In this document: positions 9,401 to 17,073 of the stretch, piece by piece
How positions within the stretch are numbered: the first letter of the stretch is position 1
How the letters are laid out: each line of letters begins with the position of its first letter
Origin: Sphingomonas sp.
GTDB lineage: Bacteria; Pseudomonadota; Alphaproteobacteria; Sphingomonadales; Sphingomonadaceae
Length of the DNA: 53,045 bases
Assembly (NCBI RefSeq): GCF_026460985.1
Contig: NZ_JAPKNM010000039.1
Location: forward strand, 1 to 53,045
Reading direction: 5' to 3'
Made by a program: the position numbers and the translations under genes
Notes under the pieces: generated by a model
The model's input: only the letters and a program-made list of their open reading frames with translations
Told to the model about the DNA's origin: nothing
The model's database searches: none

Positions 9401-9873
9401 TTGGCGCTGAACGCCTCGCGGCCGTTGAATTCGGAGCGGACATAGGTGAGGCCGCGGACGACCACGCCCGAGCCCTCGACCGAGAAGTGGTCCGGATCGA
9501 CGCCGGCGGCGAAGCGGTTGATCGCGACGCCCGGGATGCGCTGGAGGGTCTCGGTGATCGAGCGGTCGGGAAGGGCGCCGATATCCTCGGCGGTGACCGA
9601 GTCGACGATGACGTCGGAGTTCTTCTTGATCTGCTGCGCGCTCTGCAGCGACTGGCGATAGCCCTGGACGACGATCTCTTCCTCGGTCTGGGCAGTCGCT
9701 TCGGTGTCCTGGGCCGCGGCGGGCGTGGTCTGGGCCGACGCGCCTTCGGTCTGCGCCCAGGCAGAGCCGGCGCCGAACAGGCACAAGGCCGCGGCGGACA
9801 CCCCCGCGCGGAGCAGCCCGGCCCTCAGTTTCGCAGCTTCATGAGATGCATCAATAGCGTAATGCTTGCGCAT
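6499..9873 (-). CDS. TonB-dependent outer-membrane receptor, xylan-locus type
   Basis: Large (1124 residues) outer-membrane transporter, presumably importing xylo-oligosaccharides with TonB energy. There is a Sec signal (hydrophobic stretch about 20-40, cleavage near AWAQ). A spacer rich in Thr, Ala and Gln leads to a TonB-box-like EEIVVQGYRQ (about 65-75). The plug begins at SDVIVDSVTAEDIGALPDRS and carries the usual TETLQRIPGVAINRF signature. A long barrel follows and ends in an aromatic residue (MRFSF), as outer-membrane barrels do. The size fits the proteobacterial oligosaccharide-type receptors rather than siderophore receptors. A XylR-type operator lies 20 bp upstream and a strong terminator follows. 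Xylan specificity is inferred from context. Confidence 0.93.
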   Translation of the reverse strand: MRKHYAIDASHEAAKLRAGLLRAGVSAAALCLFGAGSAWAQTEGASAQTTPAAAQDTEATAQTEEEIVVQGYRQSLQSAQQIKKNSDVIVDSVTAEDIGALPDRSITETLQRIPGVAINRFAAGVDPDHFSVEGSGVVVRGLTYVRSEFNGREAFSANNGRALSFADVPSELMGGVDVFKSPSADRIEGGIAGVVNLRTRKPFDAKGLVLAASAEMNYGDFQKDPSANLNVVISNRWETGIGEFGLLASASYSNLKSRADRLQVSSFRIRNLYSDGDVVQNPGATQVGRVVFPRGAVLGSQEFDRTRYGYSAAAQWRSNDGSMEAVFQFLRSDARQAWNEHTVEIATDNVSGNGDSRRVPGTTLEFDDDGLFTSGTITGPTGWRADQFTGAARVPMMGLQSNNIQRSHTEKLVTDDYGFNFKWDVNERLGVTVDYQHVQSSTYVLDNTLWNSTYQNASIQLNGDDYPTIQFLAPQVCNGPAANSQDPPGADFDCAGFGSRAAESITPGQRYAPSYFGAGHNSFTDPYNSFPRAAMDHVEDSDGNSDAARLDLEYAFPESGFLKSIRAGVRYADRDQTARFSTYNWGRISEQWGNNGPVWLDENVDGVAGGSGGTPQLTGYNVPYYFDNFFQGQAPNPLGGQGRLFYGPDTVKNYAQYVAYATLANREWEAAVANCPSDSVVRNGGWNPLANRCGVVAGTWFLPGEINPINETNKAAYIMARFDSELGNGMRLTGNVGVRYTSTKRNSQGVQQYTYGTTYLPTEATCLAPPADASQAVQGFCSFPLATRTAVRNFQNGALVESPGETNYDYWLPSVNLKLEVGGGLQFRAAYFKGVAPPATGLIRNYGAVAVNAVQNTNADGTIIPNSYRLQATVNRGNPFLLPVEADNFDLTAEWYFSNVGQLTVSGFYKRLKNVLTNTTTRTAYTNNGATFDAVVTAPGNAPETGTIKGVEVAYQQTFDFLPGFLKGLGLQANYTYIDSKGVPQSTLSETDPDVGAGRVTTVDLTSLPLQGLSKHTVNITPFFDAGPLSLRATYSWRSDFLLTIRDVIVPNDPIINKATGQLDASIFYALSDNVKIGIQGSNLLNEVVKTKAVIRGLDGENIEVPRGWYMNDRRIAGIMRFSF

Positions 9874-9892
9874 TCAGCGTCCCCCCTCTTAG

Positions 9893-9906
9893 TGTTACCG
9901 CTACCA
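9893..9906. promoter_or_regulatory. XylR-type operator upstream of the receptor
   Basis: TGTTACCGCTACCA (minus strand TGGTAGCGGTAACA), two departures from perfect symmetry. It is 20 bp before the receptor start, in the divergent region between the receptor and the halogenase operon. Confidence 0.75.
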
Positions 9907-10071
9907 TTGGCTGGCGCGAATTGTTGTAGTTATTTGACAGGGGTAACGGAGATCGGCGGCAAAGATCAAGAGAGATAGTGACAATGCCGTGCTTATGTGC
10001 TGATTTTGCAACGGTTTTGCTGCGATGCAACGTGACAAGGGTCCCGGCCTCCGCCGCTGCGGTTCAGGAAG

Positions 10072-10085
10072 TGGGAGCGCTAACA
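10072..10085. promoter_or_regulatory. XylR-type operator upstream of the halogenase operon
   Basis: TGGGAGCGCTAACA, matching the core AGCGCTA dyad, 58 bp before the first halogenase-like gene. Together with the site at 9893 it frames the 270-bp divergent region. No convincing -35/-10 pair could be assigned here. Confidence 0.65.
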
Positions 10086-10143
10086 TCGTGGAAGGGGAGG
10101 GAAATTTGTTCGTTTTGACCCGTCGCGTCGGCGTCCCCCGCGG

Positions 10144-11670
10144 ATGACGACGCCCCCGATCCGGAGCATCGTCATCGTCGGCGGCGGCACCGCCGGCTGG
10201 ATGGCGGCCGCCGCGCTCGCCCGCATGGTGCGCGCGGGCGTGCAGGTGACCTTGGTCGAATCGGAAGCGATCGGCATCGTCGGGGTCGGCGAGGCGACGA
10301 TCCCGCCGATCCGCACCTTCAACGCGATGCTCGGCATCGACGAGAACCATTTCCTCGCCCACACCCAGGGCTCGATGAAGCTCGGCATCGAGTTCGTCGG
10401 CTGGGGGCGCCCCGGCGAGCGCTACATGCACCCCTTCGGCGAGTTCGGCTTCGACGTCGAGGGCGTGCGCTTCCACCAGATCTGGCAGAAGCTCCACGCG
10501 CTCGGCCTGGCGGCGCCGCTCGAGGAATACAGCCTCTGCGCGACCGCGGCATATCGCAACCGCTACGCCGCCCCGAGCGGCGACCAGGGCTCGCCGCTCG
10601 CCTCGATGGTGCAGGCCTATCATTTCGACGCCTCGCTCTACGCCGCCTATCTGCGCGCTTATTCCGAGCAGCGCGGCGTCGTCCGCCGCGAGGGGCGGAT
10701 AACGCATGTCGCGCTGCGCGGCGAGGACGGCTTCATCGAGGCGGTGACGCTCGAGAGCGGCGAGCGGATCGAGGGCGAATTGTTCGTCGACTGCTCGGGC
10801 TTTCGCGGGCTGCTGATCGAGGAAGCGCTCCACACCGGCTATGAGGATTGGACGCACTGGCTGCCGTGCGACCGCGCGGTGGCCGTGCCTTCGGCCAATG
10901 TCGGCGCGCTCACCCCCTATACGCGCGCCACCGCGCGCGAGGCGGGCTGGCAATGGCGCATCCCGCTCCAGCACCGCACCGGCAACGGCTATGTCTATTC
11001 GAGCGCGCATCTCTCCGACGACGAGGCGGCGGCGACCCTGCTCGGCAACCTCGAGGGCGAGGCGCTCGCCGATCCGCGCCCGCTGCGCTTCACCACGGGG
11101 CGCCGCAAGCTCGCCTGGAACCGCAATTGCGTCGCGCTCGGGCTCTCCTCGGGCTTCCTCGAGCCGCTCGAATCGACGAGCATCCACTTGATCCAGTCGG
11201 GCATCTCGCGCCTGCTCGCCTTGCTGCCCGACCGCGGCTGGGGCGATGCCGAGCGCGACATGTATAACGACCTCACCCGGACCCAGTACGAGCAAGTCCG
11301 CGACTTCGTCATCTTCCACTACAAGGCGAACGAACGCCCGGGTGAACTGTGGCGCCACGTCCGCGAGATGGAGGTGCCCGAGAGCCTGGCGCAGCGCATC
11401 GCTTTGTTCCGCAACCGCGGCCGGATCTTCCGCCGCGACGACGAACTGTTCGCCGAGACGAGCTGGATCGCGGTGATGCGCGGGCAGGGCGTCACGCCGC
11501 AGGGCTGGGATCCGGTGGCCGACGCGCTCGACGTCAACCAATTGCGCCCGATGATCGAGCGCATCCGCGGCATCTTCGCCCGCGCCGCCGACGCCATGCC
11601 CGGCCACGCAGACTATCTCGCCCGCCACTGCCGCGCCGCACCGCCGCCGGCGATGGCGGCCGCCCGTTGA
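10144..11670 (+). CDS. Flavin-dependent tryptophan-halogenase-like protein 1
   Basis: A 508-residue FAD-dependent halogenase-family protein. The N-terminal dinucleotide-binding motif is IVGGGTAGW (about 11-19). The catalytic lysine is K79 in SMKLGIEF, the same number as in PrnA. The flavin/chloride-region signature GFLEPLEST carries E340, and the family motif GWQWRIPL is present near 270. All key residues are intact, so it should be an active enzyme, but the natural substrate is not evident; free tryptophan is not implied by the context. It is the first gene of an apparent operon with a second halogenase-like gene (8-nt gap), GH43 and GH9, behind a XylR-type operator. Homologues beside TonB receptors are known, including some that prefer bromide. 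Confidence 0.9.
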   Translation: MTTPPIRSIVIVGGGTAGWMAAAALARMVRAGVQVTLVESEAIGIVGVGEATIPPIRTFNAMLGIDENHFLAHTQGSMKLGIEFVGWGRPGERYMHPFGEFGFDVEGVRFHQIWQKLHALGLAAPLEEYSLCATAAYRNRYAAPSGDQGSPLASMVQAYHFDASLYAAYLRAYSEQRGVVRREGRITHVALRGEDGFIEAVTLESGERIEGELFVDCSGFRGLLIEEALHTGYEDWTHWLPCDRAVAVPSANVGALTPYTRATAREAGWQWRIPLQHRTGNGYVYSSAHLSDDEAAATLLGNLEGEALADPRPLRFTTGRRKLAWNRNCVALGLSSGFLEPLESTSIHLIQSGISRLLALLPDRGWGDAERDMYNDLTRTQYEQVRDFVIFHYKANERPGELWRHVREMEVPESLAQRIALFRNRGRIFRRDDELFAETSWIAVMRGQGVTPQGWDPVADALDVNQLRPMIERIRGIFARAADAMPGHADYLARHCRAAPPPAMAAAR

Positions 11671-11678
11671 GGACAGGA

Positions 11679-13181
11679 ATGACCGACAATCGCATCCGCA
11701 ACATCGTCATCGTCGGCGGCGGCACCGCCGGATGGATGACCGCCGCCACGCTCGCGCGCATCCTGGGCCCCGAATACGCCAGCATCACCCTGGTCGAATC
11801 GGACGAGATCGGCATCATCGGCGTGGGCGAGGCGACCATCCCGCAGATGGCGACCTTCAACCGCATGCTCGGGCTCGACGAGAACGAGTTCGTCGCCAAG
11901 ACCAAGGGCAGCTTCAAGCTCGGCATCCAGTTCGTGAACTGGGGGCGGCAGGGGCACACCTATTTCCACCCCTTCGGCAAGTACGGCGTCGACATGCAGG
12001 GGGTGTCGTTCCACGCCTATTTCCTGCGGCTGCACCAGCTCGGCGAGGCGCCGGATATCGACGAATGGTCGCTCCAGGCCAAGGCCGGGCAGATGGGCAA
12101 GTTCATGCGCTCGATCGACGCGGGGCGCTCGCCGCTTTCCGACATCGCTTATGCCTTCCACTTCGACGCCGGCCTCTATGCGCGCTTCCTGCGCGGCTAT
12201 GCGGAGGAGCGCGGGGTGGTCCGCCGCGAGGGCAAAATCGTCGACGTGAAGCTGCGCGGCGCGGACGGCTTCGTCCAGTCGGTGGTGCTGCAGGGCGGCA
12301 GCGAGATCGAGGGCGACCTGTTCGTCGACTGCTCGGGCTTCCGCGGGCTGATCATCGAGCGGGCGCTGACGGCCGGGTTCACCGACTGGTCGCGCTACCT
12401 GCCCTGCAACCGCGCGATCGCGGTGCCGTGCGAGAGTGTCGACGAATGGACACCCTATACCCGCTCGACCGCACACACGGCCGGCTGGCAATGGCGAATC
12501 CCGCTCCAGCACCGGATCGGCAACGGCCATGTCTTCTGCTCGGACTACATGTCCGACGACGAGGCGACGTCGATCCTGCTCGGCAACCTCGACGGCAAGC
12601 CGCTCGCCGATCCGCGCGTAGTCCCGTTCGTCACTGGGCACCGCAACAAGTTCTGGATCAAGAACTGCGTGGCGATGGGGCTCGCCGGCGGCTTCCTCGA
12701 GCCGCTCGAATCCACGTCGATATGGCTGATCCAGAGCGGCCTCTCGCGCTTCCTGACGATGTTCCCGGACCGCAACTTCAACCAGGCCGATGTCGACCGG
12801 TACAACCGGATCATGACCACCGATTACGAGGAGATCCGCGACTTCCTCGTGCTCCACTACCACGCCACCGAGCGGACCGATTCGCCCTTCTGGGACTATT
12901 GCCGCAACATGGAGATCCCCGAGCGGCTGGCCGAGAAGATGCGCGTCTTCAAGAGCCACGGCCGCTGCTTCCGCGAGAATGAGGAACTGTTCAACGACAC
13001 CAGCTGGTTCGCGGTGATGCACGGCCAGCTGATGGGCGCGCAGAGCTTCGACCCGGTCGCCGAGGTGATGAGCCTCGAAGAGACGCGCGCGCGGCTCGCG
13101 CATATCCGCGAGGCCGTCACCAATTCGGCCGACTACATGCCGAAGCACCGCGACTTCATCCGGGAGAATTGTGCGGCATGA
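11679..13181 (+). CDS. Flavin-dependent tryptophan-halogenase-like protein 2
   Basis: A 500-residue paralogue of the preceding gene, starting 8 nt after its stop with AGGAA as ribosome-binding site. It keeps IVGGGTAGW near the N-terminus, the catalytic lysine K80 in SFKLGIQF, GWQWRIPL near 270 and E341 in GFLEPLEST. The two proteins are similar along their whole length but differ in the substrate-facing region around residues 95-150, which suggests different substrates or a division of labour rather than simple redundancy. Its stop overlaps an ATG (13178) that was probably the original, translationally coupled start of the next gene. No flavin reductase gene, needed to supply FADH2, is seen nearby. 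Confidence 0.9.
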   Translation: MTDNRIRNIVIVGGGTAGWMTAATLARILGPEYASITLVESDEIGIIGVGEATIPQMATFNRMLGLDENEFVAKTKGSFKLGIQFVNWGRQGHTYFHPFGKYGVDMQGVSFHAYFLRLHQLGEAPDIDEWSLQAKAGQMGKFMRSIDAGRSPLSDIAYAFHFDAGLYARFLRGYAEERGVVRREGKIVDVKLRGADGFVQSVVLQGGSEIEGDLFVDCSGFRGLIIERALTAGFTDWSRYLPCNRAIAVPCESVDEWTPYTRSTAHTAGWQWRIPLQHRIGNGHVFCSDYMSDDEATSILLGNLDGKPLADPRVVPFVTGHRNKFWIKNCVAMGLAGGFLEPLESTSIWLIQSGLSRFLTMFPDRNFNQADVDRYNRIMTTDYEEIRDFLVLHYHATERTDSPFWDYCRNMEIPERLAEKMRVFKSHGRCFRENEELFNDTSWFAVMHGQLMGAQSFDPVAEVMSLEETRARLAHIREAVTNSADYMPKHRDFIRENCAA

Positions 13182-13210
13182 AACTTCCAGCGCGTGCGAA
13201 AGCGTCCTTT

Positions 13211-13363
13211 CCCCTCCCTTCCAGGGAGGGGATCAAGGGGTGGGTTAGCGCCGGGCGGGGCTCGATGCCCCGGCAGGCGCTGTTTTCCGGCCGGCGGGTG
13301 AGTCTTTTTGGCGCGCAGACGCGCGCACCCACCCCCAGCCCCTCCCTGCAAGCAGGGAGGGGA
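13211..13363. repeat. Family B inverted repeat, copy 1 (inside GH43 5' region)
   Basis: Imperfect palindromic element bounded by CCCCTCCCTTCCAGGGAGGGG and its near-complement, with the internal block GGCGCGCAGACGCGCGCACC shared with the copy at 35878. It is open in the GH43 frame throughout, so it lies between a coupled upstream ATG and the functional signal peptide. Confidence 0.8.
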
Positions 13364-13366
13364 GCA

Positions 13367-15058
13367 ATGATTGCGGCCATGCTGGCCTTCGCAACCCCCG
13401 CCGTCGCCCAGCCCGTGGCCAGCTTCGACTGGTTCGAATATCGCGGCGAGGATCCGGTCGACCGCGCCAACAAGCCGGGACCCGACCAGTATCGCAATCC
13501 GATCCTCCAGGGCTTCTACCCGGACCCCAGCGTCACCCGCGTCGGCAGCGATTTCTACCTCGTCACGTCGACCTTCAGCTATTTCCCCGGCATTCCGGTC
13601 TTCCACAGCCGTGACCTCGTCAGCTGGACCCAGATCGGCAATGCGATCGACCGGCCGGAACAGCTCGACTTCAAGCAGCTCGGCCTGTCGCGCGGGGTGT
13701 TCGCGCCGACGATCCAGGCGAAGGGCGGGACCTTCTACATCCTCAACACCTGCGTCGATTGCGGCGGCAATTTCGTGATCACCGCGAAGAATCCGGCGGG
13801 CCCCTGGTCCGATCCGGTGTGGCTGCCCGATCTGGTGGGCGGTATCGACCCCTCATTGTTCTTCGACGCCGACGGCAAGACCTGGATCCTCAACAACGGC
13901 CCGCCCGAGGGGGAGCCGCAATATCAGGGCCATCGCGCGATCTGGATCCAGCAGTTCGATCTCAAGGCGCTCAAGACGATCGGCCCGCGGAAGGTGCTGG
14001 TCAACGGCGGGGTCGATTTCTCGAAGAAGCCGATCTGGATCGAGGGGCCGCACATCTTCAAGAAGGACGGGTGGTATTATCTGAGCTGTGCCGAGGGCGG
14101 CACCGCAGAAGGCCATAGCCAGGTGATCCTGCGCTCGAAGAGCGTCACCGGGCCGTACGAGGCCAATCCCGACAATCCGATCCTCACCCAGCGGGGCCTG
14201 CCGCGCGACCGCGCGAATCCGATCACCTCGGCGGGGCACGCGCAGCTCGTCACCACGCCCGACGGCAAATGGTGGGCGACGTTTCTTGCGGTGCGGCCCT
14301 ATGCCGACGACTTCTACACGATCGGGCGCGAGACCTTCCTGATGCCGGTGCGCTGGGAGAATGGCTGGCCGCGGATCACCGATCCGGGGCAGGCGATTCC
14401 CTGGATCCATGCCCGGCCCGCGCTGCCGGCGCAGCCCGCGCCTTTGGTGCCGACCAATGGCGGCTTCACGGTGCGCGACGAGTTCGACGGCACGAAGCTG
14501 CCGCCTTACTGGATGATGCTGCGCAATCCGCGCAGCAACTGGTTCGCGCTCGCGGGCGGCGCGCTCGCGCTCACCGCGCGGCCGGTGGGGCTGGGCGACA
14601 ATGCCAATCCCTCCTTCCTGGCGCGGCGTCAGCAGCACCAGAATGCGGTCGCCGAGACGGTGGTACGCTTCGCGCCGGGCAAGGACGGCGACCGCGCCGG
14701 GATCGCGGTGCTCCAGAACGACGATTACTGGTTCTTCCTCGGATTGAAGCAGGTCGGCGGCAAGCTGGTCGTCGCGCTCGACCGGCGCGAGGGGCCAAAG
14801 GCGAGCGCCGCCGGCGAGACGGTCGCCGCGGTCGACGCCGCCACCTTCGGCATCGCGCCCGGCAAGCCGCTGGCGCTGCGCATCGAAGTGCAGGGCAATC
14901 GCTACGCCTTCTCCTATGCCCGCGTCCTCGGCAGCCCCGACGTGACGATGCTGGCATGGCGGCCGCTGACGCAGCTGACGACCGACGCGCTGACGACCAA
15001 GACCGCGGGCGGTTTCGTCGGCTCGACGTTCGGGGTGTTCGCGGGGAGTGGGGAGTGA
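13367..15058 (+). CDS. GH43 beta-xylosidase/arabinofuranosidase with C-terminal beta-sandwich
   Basis: Releases xylose or arabinose from xylo-oligosaccharides. Five-bladed GH43 propeller in residues about 40-340 with the catalytic trio D53 (FYPDPS), D161 (GGIDPSLF) and E226 (WIEGPHI), followed by a jelly-roll domain of the type common in GH43 xylosidases (about 365-560). With this start the protein has 563 residues and a very short signal (IAAMLAFATPAVAQ) lacking a basic n-region. The frame is open back to an ATG at 13178 overlapping the halogenase stop, but 63 residues would then come almost wholly from a repeat element. I infer the repeat split the signal peptide and now supplies the ribosome-binding site GGGAGGGG. 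Confidence 0.88.
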   Translation: MIAAMLAFATPAVAQPVASFDWFEYRGEDPVDRANKPGPDQYRNPILQGFYPDPSVTRVGSDFYLVTSTFSYFPGIPVFHSRDLVSWTQIGNAIDRPEQLDFKQLGLSRGVFAPTIQAKGGTFYILNTCVDCGGNFVITAKNPAGPWSDPVWLPDLVGGIDPSLFFDADGKTWILNNGPPEGEPQYQGHRAIWIQQFDLKALKTIGPRKVLVNGGVDFSKKPIWIEGPHIFKKDGWYYLSCAEGGTAEGHSQVILRSKSVTGPYEANPDNPILTQRGLPRDRANPITSAGHAQLVTTPDGKWWATFLAVRPYADDFYTIGRETFLMPVRWENGWPRITDPGQAIPWIHARPALPAQPAPLVPTNGGFTVRDEFDGTKLPPYWMMLRNPRSNWFALAGGALALTARPVGLGDNANPSFLARRQQHQNAVAETVVRFAPGKDGDRAGIAVLQNDDYWFFLGLKQVGGKLVVALDRREGPKASAAGETVAAVDAATFGIAPGKPLALRIEVQGNRYAFSYARVLGSPDVTMLAWRPLTQLTTDALTTKTAGGFVGSTFGVFAGSGE

Positions 15059-15085
15059 TGGCTGGCCAAGCCTCAACCACTCAAC

Positions 15086-15192
15086 CGTCACCCCCGCGAA
15101 AGCGGGGGCCCATCTCCTACGCCATCCACCAACGCGCCGGCGCGGTTTGTTGCGCCTCCGGGAGATGGGCCCCCGCTTTCGCGGGGGTGACG
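15086..15192. repeat. Family C inverted repeat between GH43 and GH9
   Basis: Long inverted repeat: CGTCACCCCCGCGAAAGCGG... reappears as its complement ending GGGGGTGACG, with CATCTCC/GGAGATG extending the arms. Similar elements occur at 1324, 6337 and 22505. It fills the 147-bp gap between GH43 and GH9. Confidence 0.85.
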
Positions 15193-15205
15193 AAGTAAGG
15201 ACGGG

Positions 15206-17029
15206 ATGAGGATTTCCATGCGTACAACCTTAGTGGCCGCCACCGCCCTCCTGCTGGGTGCGGCGATCCCGCCGCCATTGCCGATCCATCTCAACCAGAT
15301 CGGATTCGAGCCCGGCGACGCCAAGACCGCGATCGTCTGGGGCGGATCGGGATCGCTGAGCTGGACACTGGTCGACGCGAGCGATCGCGTGGTGGGGCAG
15401 GGCAAGGCGAAGGTCCTGGGCAAGGATGCGGCGTCGGGCGCTGAGCTGCAGCGCATCGATTTCAGCGACTTCCGCGTGCCGGGCGAGGGCTATCGCCTCG
15501 TCGTGGGGGGCTCGCCGAGCGATGCGTTCGCGATCCGCGAGGGGATCTATGCGCCGCTCGCCAAGGACGCGCTCGCCTTCTTCTATCATCAGCGCGCGGG
15601 CGTGCCGATCGAGGCGCGGCTGGTCGGCGCGGCCTGGGCGCGGCCGGCGGGGCATCCGAAGGAAGTCGCGAAATGCTTCGCCGGGCGCGACGAGCGCGGG
15701 ACCGACTGGAAGGGCTGCGCCACTGCGCTCGACCTGACCGGCGGCTGGTACGACGCGGGCGACCACGGCAAATATGTCGTCAATGGCGGCATCTCGTTGT
15801 GGACCTTGCTAAACGCCTATGAGCGCCGGCCCGGGGCCTTTGCCGATGGCAGCCTGAAGGTCCCCGAAGCCGGCAATGGCGTGAGCGACCTGCTCGACGA
15901 GGCGCGCTTCGAGATGGAGTTCCTGCTGCGGATGCAGATCGCCGACGGCACGCGGATGCGCGTTCCGGCAGGGCCGCCCAAGCCCGCCAAGGCCGGCAAG
16001 CCCGCCTGGGAGACCGAGCCCGCCGACTTCGCCGAGATCGATGCCGGCGGGATGGCGCACCAGAAGGTCGCCGACCGCAACTGGACCGCCCTGCCCATGC
16101 CGCCGCAGGACGATCGCGAGGAGCGGCTGGTCTATCCGCCGACCACTGCGGCGACGCTCAACCTCGCCGCCGCCGCTGCGCAGTGCGCGCGGCTCTGGCG
16201 CGGGGTGGACGACGCGTTCGCCGCGCGCTGCCTCGCCGCCGCGACGCGCGCCTGGGAGGCGGCGAAGCGCAACCCGGAAGTCTATGCCACCAACAGCTTC
16301 ACCGGCAGCGGCGGCTATGGCGACGGCGACGTGTCGGACGAGTTCTACTGGGCGGCGGCCGAGCTGTTCGCCACCACTGGCGGCGGCGAGTATCGCTATG
16401 TGGTGACGCACATGCCGCACTTCACCGCGGCGCTGCGCGAGCCCGGCTGGCCGAGCACGGCGCCTTTGGGGACGATCACCCTGGCGACGGTGCGGAACGG
16501 CCTGCCCAAGGCCGATATCGATCGCCTGCGCGCGGCGATCGTGGCGGCGGCCGACCGCTTCCTCGCCGACGAGAAGGGCAATGGCTATGGCATTCCCTAT
16601 GTCGCGCGCGACTATCCTTGGGGTTCGAACGCCGCGTTGCTCAACCGGGCGATGCTGCTCGGGCTGGCGCACGACTTCACCGGCGCGCCGAAGTATCGCG
16701 AGGGCGTGGTCGCGGCGATGGACTATGTGCTGGGCCGCAACCCGCTCGGCCAATCCTATGTCAGCGGTTACGGCGTGCGGCCGATGCTGAACCCGCACCA
16801 TCGCTTCTGGGCGCCCAGCCTGAACCCGAAGCTGCCCGGGCCACCGCCGGGGGTGCTCTCGGGCGGGCCCAATTCGACGGCGATGAGCGACGACGTCGCC
16901 AAGACGATGCGCGGCAAATGCGCCCCGCAGCGCTGCTGGGTCGACGACATCCACGCCTTCTCGATGAACGAGGTGGCGATCAACTGGAACGCGCCGCTGT
17001 TCTGGGTGGCGGCGTGGCTGGATAGCTAG
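15206..17029 (+). CDS. GH9 glycoside hydrolase with N-terminal Ig-like domain
   Basis: A 607-residue GH9 enzyme: Sec signal (about 1-20), an Ig-like CelD_N domain (about 25-105, beginning IHLNQIGFEPGDAKTAIV), then the (alpha/alpha)6 barrel. Catalytic Asp residues are in GGWYDAGDHGKYV (about 175-187), the substrate His region is SGYGVRPMLNPHHR (about 515-528) and the acid Glu is in AFSMNEVAINW near the C-terminus. GH9 enzymes of this architecture act on beta-1,4-glucans or release glucose from cello-oligosaccharides, so it broadens the locus beyond xylan. ATG 15206 (AAGGA upstream) and 15218 (GAGGA upstream) are both plausible starts. Last gene of the halogenase-GH43 operon, convergent with the GH3 gene. 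Confidence 0.93.
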   Translation: MRISMRTTLVAATALLLGAAIPPPLPIHLNQIGFEPGDAKTAIVWGGSGSLSWTLVDASDRVVGQGKAKVLGKDAASGAELQRIDFSDFRVPGEGYRLVVGGSPSDAFAIREGIYAPLAKDALAFFYHQRAGVPIEARLVGAAWARPAGHPKEVAKCFAGRDERGTDWKGCATALDLTGGWYDAGDHGKYVVNGGISLWTLLNAYERRPGAFADGSLKVPEAGNGVSDLLDEARFEMEFLLRMQIADGTRMRVPAGPPKPAKAGKPAWETEPADFAEIDAGGMAHQKVADRNWTALPMPPQDDREERLVYPPTTAATLNLAAAAAQCARLWRGVDDAFAARCLAAATRAWEAAKRNPEVYATNSFTGSGGYGDGDVSDEFYWAAAELFATTGGGEYRYVVTHMPHFTAALREPGWPSTAPLGTITLATVRNGLPKADIDRLRAAIVAAADRFLADEKGNGYGIPYVARDYPWGSNAALLNRAMLLGLAHDFTGAPKYREGVVAAMDYVLGRNPLGQSYVSGYGVRPMLNPHHRFWAPSLNPKLPGPPPGVLSGGPNSTAMSDDVAKTMRGKCAPQRCWVDDIHAFSMNEVAINWNAPLFWVAAWLDS

Positions 17030-17034
17030 CCCGC

Positions 17035-17064
17035 ACTCCCCTCCCTGCATGCAGGGAGGGGAGT
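17035..17064. terminator. Perfect 30-bp palindrome between convergent genes
   Basis: ACTCCCCTCCCTGCA followed immediately by its exact complement, midway between the stops of GH9 (+) and GH3 (-). The arms are the same core as the family B repeats. It could stop both transcripts, although the loop would have to open a few pairs and there is no long T run. Confidence 0.6.
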
Positions 17065-17073
17065 TTGTGCGGG

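Noticed and set aside
9934..9939. TTGACA as a -35 for the halogenase operon
   Set aside because: No acceptable -10 at 16-18 nt and it is more than 200 bp from the gene; it also does not stand in register with the operator at 10072.
6223..9978. A very long open frame on the plus strand opposite the receptor gene
   Set aside because: Its product is an Arg/Ala/Gly-rich mirror of the receptor codons without any recognisable domain; long antisense frames are expected in G+C-rich DNA. Similar mirrors opposite the GH10/manD, GH67, GH2, GH3 and GH92 genes were dropped for the same reason.
10144..13181. Halogenase-like genes as part of a natural-product cluster
   Set aside because: No PKS, NRPS, prenyltransferase or flavin reductase nearby; the neighbours are all carbohydrate genes.
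13178..15058. GH43 starting at ATG 13178
   Set aside because: About 60 residues would be translated from a repeat and the signal peptide would be internal; kept as a finding, not as the annotated start.
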